Positions 61,801 to 64,000 of a stretch of DNA of 64,000 nt are shown one piece after another. A program made the translations under genes and the position numbers. Numbering within the stretch: position 1 is the stretch's first letter; every line of letters begins with the position of its first letter. This stretch comes from Balamuthia mandrillaris (Eukaryota; Discosea; Longamoebia; Balamuthiidae), in the NCBI GenBank assembly GCA_031835245.1, contig JAVKOQ010000006.1, positions 394,001 through 458,000 on the forward strand, read 5' to 3'. The notes below the pieces were generated by a model. That model was not told the origin of the DNA and ran no database searches. It saw only the letters and a list, made by a program, of their open reading frames with translations.

Positions 61801-62545
61801 AGAAAACGTGGCGAAGCAGATATCCGTGCCACAAAGCGAGCATGGGAGGGCCCCACAACTTGTATGATGCCGACTTGCCGCAGACTAACAGGGTTTTGCT
61901 GGGGCACAGGTTTGCTTGTGTGTCCTTTAGCCGGTCGTTGGAAACAGGAGATCGGCGAAGTGCTGGTACGTCGTCTTCTAAAAGCAAAAGGACTGCTGCT
62001 TCATGTTGTTTGCTTGAAGAAGAAGAAGAAGAAGGAAAGAGGTTTGATGAATCGTGTTCATCAAGCGGAGGAAATAGCTTTTCCCAATAGTACGTGCGGT
62101 GGGCACACAGCGGTTTCGCCAAGAGTGGAAGGCGGCGCCCTGTTATGCCAATGGCCTTACGTGATCCTTCAGGGGTAGAAAGGTATTTGTCCAGCTGGAT
62201 GGCAGCAGCGTTGAAAGCCATAACGTAGACGGTGGTTCCAGGAAGCGCCTCGGTGGTGGGCAGCGCTTCCGGCTTTGCTTCTTTCTTCGAGAGAACATTT
62301 TTCTTACCCACTGCTCTGCCTTGCAAAGCGCAAACGAAACCCCATTCGGTTTCACCATACCAGCGATGCATAGGGAACTGATTATGGACCAAAACCTCCA
62401 CTTCCGACCGAGGCAAGGCCGCCACCTTGCGGTTCACCCACGCCACCGGGTCTTTGTCCAACCGCTCATCGTCTATGATGCCCTCTTCCAGAAAGAGGGA
62501 ACAAGGCGCCACTTCTTTGGGCGGTTTGGTGTACAGGTTATCCAT
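55876..62545 (-). CDS. Giant fusion: vWA, nucleotidyltransferase-like, RanBP2 zinc finger, glycosylase-like and uracil-DNA glycosylase
   Basis: Two exons, 56337-62545 and 55876-56098; 2143 residues from the first in-frame ATG. The frame is open to 62671 and a possible acceptor at 62660 hints at an upstream exon. A von Willebrand A domain has an intact MIDAS (DTTGSM, about residue 496). Next comes a nucleotidyltransferase-like region (AGGSVLR...SDIDVF near 902, later FDLDCCAVAYDG), interrupted by a RanBP2 zinc finger (EWTCSVCTF...RCEMCD, about 968-995). Four acidic/basic repeats lie near 1195-1402. The 1450-1850 region (VEFYFFSSRHED, FKGLDITFG, YGGVLIRAV) vaguely resembles alkyladenine glycosylases. 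The end is a full family-1 UNG: GQDPYH (about 1976) and, across the only intron, HPSPRS. The product likely acts in nuclear uracil excision. The 6.2-kb intronless exon is unlike every neighbour. Confidence 0.85.
56138..56300 (-). repeat. (GGAA)n and GAA/CAA repeats in the only intron of the UNG fusion
   Basis: GGAA units (56148-56230) and GAA/CAA units (56230-56300) on the plus strand fill the intron 56099-56336. The sense strand is again pyrimidine-rich. Confidence 0.85.
58340..58960 (-). repeat. Four in-frame tandem repeats inside the UNG fusion
   Basis: Four units of about 45 codons each contain DDEYSEQRDEKTGLLLKK (last copy DDEYGEERDPRTGLLMKK), a basic stretch and an acidic Ser/Glu stretch. 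The first three are nearly identical at the DNA level over the CTTCAACAACAGGCCTG core, which suggests recent unequal exchange. They form a charged linker between the nucleotidyltransferase-like and glycosylase-like parts. Confidence 0.85.
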
Positions 62546-62776
62546 CCCCAGAGAGACTGTGTGTGTGTGGTCGCAGTGTACGTGTTGCAGCTTCAAGATC
62601 TTGCCCTCGCGTCGACAACCAACGAGACACGCGACACCAGCGCACTCAAATATTTTTTCCTGGAAATACAAAAATTTTTGTGATTTATGCCGACATTTTC
62701 AAGGGACCCTCGTCTACTTTATTTTTTTGTTTTGATTATGGGCAAGTCTGAGGAGGCATAATGTTGGACTCTGCGT

Positions 62777-64000
62777 TCAGTCGCTGTCAGAAGACGAGGA
62801 GGAGCTTTCTTCCTCTTCGTCTTTGGTTGAGGCTTGGCTATCCTCCTCTTCTTCTTCTTCTTCTTCTTCGGATTCGCTGCTGCTACTGTTTTCGCTGTCA
62901 TCCTCCTCTTGAGCCTTGGCTTCTTGTTCCGGATCTTTCTCTTCCTTTTGTTCCTCATTCTCGTCTTCTCTCTCTTCCGTTTCGTCTGCTTCCTCTGCTT
63001 CCTCCTCCTCGCTGCTACTGCTGCTCTCAACGGTTGAGGAAGAGTGCTGGTTTTCTCCTTCTCCCTCATCCTCTTCTTCGCTGCTACTTTCGTCGTCGCT
63101 ATCTTTATGCACCGTATTTACTTCTTCTCCGTCTTCTCTGCCTTCATTATTGCTGGGTTCTTCGGGTTTGTTGGTGCTTTCTTCCTCTTCCTGTTTCCTT
63201 GTTTCTTCCTCTATCTTGGCTATCTCTTCTTCCTGCTTCTTCGCTTCTTCCTCCTCGCCCAATTTGGACGCGGACTGCGTCTTTTCGGCCAGAGTGATTC
63301 TCCTCAGCCTCTCCTGCAACTTCTGTTCGACCTCGTTCATGGGAGGAGGCGAACCGCCCTGCGCCTCGCCTTTGTCAGGCGCAGTCGCTCGCCGCCGTAG
63401 GTGAGATGGCTGCAGAGAACCCGACCCTGTGCCATGCCTCTTCAACAAGTGAACACCAAAGCTGTTGCCACTGCCTGACTCACGGGCAGAGGAGGAAGTG
63501 GACGGGGTGGAGGAGCTGTCTGCTTGTTGGTCATGTTCTGCTCTGGTGGCCCTCAACTTGGGGAAGGAAAGCACTCCTTTCTCCTCGGGTTGGTTCTTCT
63601 TTTCCTCCGGGGGTGGTCCTGTGGAGACTTTCTTCAGCTCAAGGCAGCCAACACTGCCGAGAATCCAGGGCCAGAGTCGCTGGTGGAGGTGCCATTGCTG
63701 TTGTTGGTGTTGGGAGTGGTCTTCTTCAGCTGCACGTTGCCCAATCCTGCCAGCAGGTTACCTAAAGAAGGCGGTGCTGCAGCAGGGGCCGGCTTGGGTG
63801 GAGCGCTGCCAGAGGAGGGACGTTTTAGTGCAGCCAAACCGCCAGCGATCTTCAGAGGAGCGCCGCCTGCTGGTGGAGGTGGTGGAGGACCAGCCCCTGG
63901 AGGAGGCGGAGGAGCACCTCCTCCGCTGGGGGGTGGTGGGGGTGCTCCCATCGGTGGTGGTGGTGGCGCTCCTCCCATTGGTGGCGGCGGGGCAGCTGCA
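62777..64000 (-). CDS. Proline-rich WH2-motif actin regulator (5' part outside window)
   Basis: The gene enters from beyond 64000 and ends at 62777. The first visible part is Pro/Gly-rich (GAPPPPPSGGGAPPPPP), typical of profilin- or SH3-binding regions. Two WH2-like motifs follow: LGNLLAGLGNVQLKKT, and GFSAVLAALS then LKKV. Next is a Ser-rich part, a helix EVEQKLQERLRRITLAEK, and a very acidic Glu/Ser tail. Such proteins (WASP, WIP, VASP kin) bind actin monomers. Between LAALS and LKKV, near 63632, the frame changes by one base without room for an intron. The second motif is conserved on both sides of the shift, so an assembly or sequencing indel is the likeliest cause; a real mutation is possible. 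Confidence 0.7.

Overview
The window is nuclear DNA of a unicellular eukaryote, most likely a free-living amoebozoan of the Acanthamoeba/Balamuthia kind. That assignment is an inference. It rests on very short introns (mostly 50-150 bp), dense packing on both strands, and the gene mix: tyrosine-kinase-like receptors, a frizzled-type seven-pass receptor, a PAS histidine kinase, Fic and SelO AMPylases, and a TRAPP subunit. I joined exons by hand, requiring GT-AG or GC-AG borders, phase agreement and family similarity. Nearly all models close exactly in frame.

Layout. 1-2.8 kb is AT-rich and nearly empty. 2.8-10.9 kb holds a secreted Cys-rich protein, a single-pass receptor tyrosine-like kinase, and an FHA protein with two kinase domains. 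11.4-17.5 kb holds METTL5, a broken partial copy of a phosphatase gene, a frizzled-like receptor, and the parent rhodanese/dual-specificity phosphatase. 17.5-18.4 kb is a shared 3' region dominated by a 420-bp G-rich repeat. 18.4-21.1 kb is SelO, with an apparent selenocysteine codon. 21.7-30 kb holds a GH13 branching-type enzyme, GINS3/Psf3, an unknown basic protein and succinyl-CoA ligase beta. 30.6-36.2 kb holds a bZIP factor, a FICD-like Fic protein, a CDP-alcohol phosphatidyltransferase and an F-box/Cys-rich protein. 37.2-45.2 kb holds a histidine kinase, a secreted thrombospondin-3-like protein and acyl-CoA oxidase. 45.5-55.5 kb holds an Hsp100/ClpB with a signal peptide, TFIIF beta, a CRD-like membrane protein, a nucleoside hydrolase and TRAPPC4. 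55.9-62.5 kb is a giant fusion of a von Willebrand A domain, a nucleotidyltransferase-like region, a RanBP2 zinc finger, a possible second glycosylase and uracil-DNA glycosylase. 62.8-64 kb is a proline-rich WH2 actin regulator that runs off the window.

The genes are mostly independent housekeeping and signalling genes. Two general properties stand out. Introns carry long microsatellites that are almost always pyrimidine-rich on the sense strand. Three introns appear to use GC-AG borders with the same donor, GCAAGT. No rRNA, tRNA, CRISPR array, virus-like element or clear transposon was recognised.
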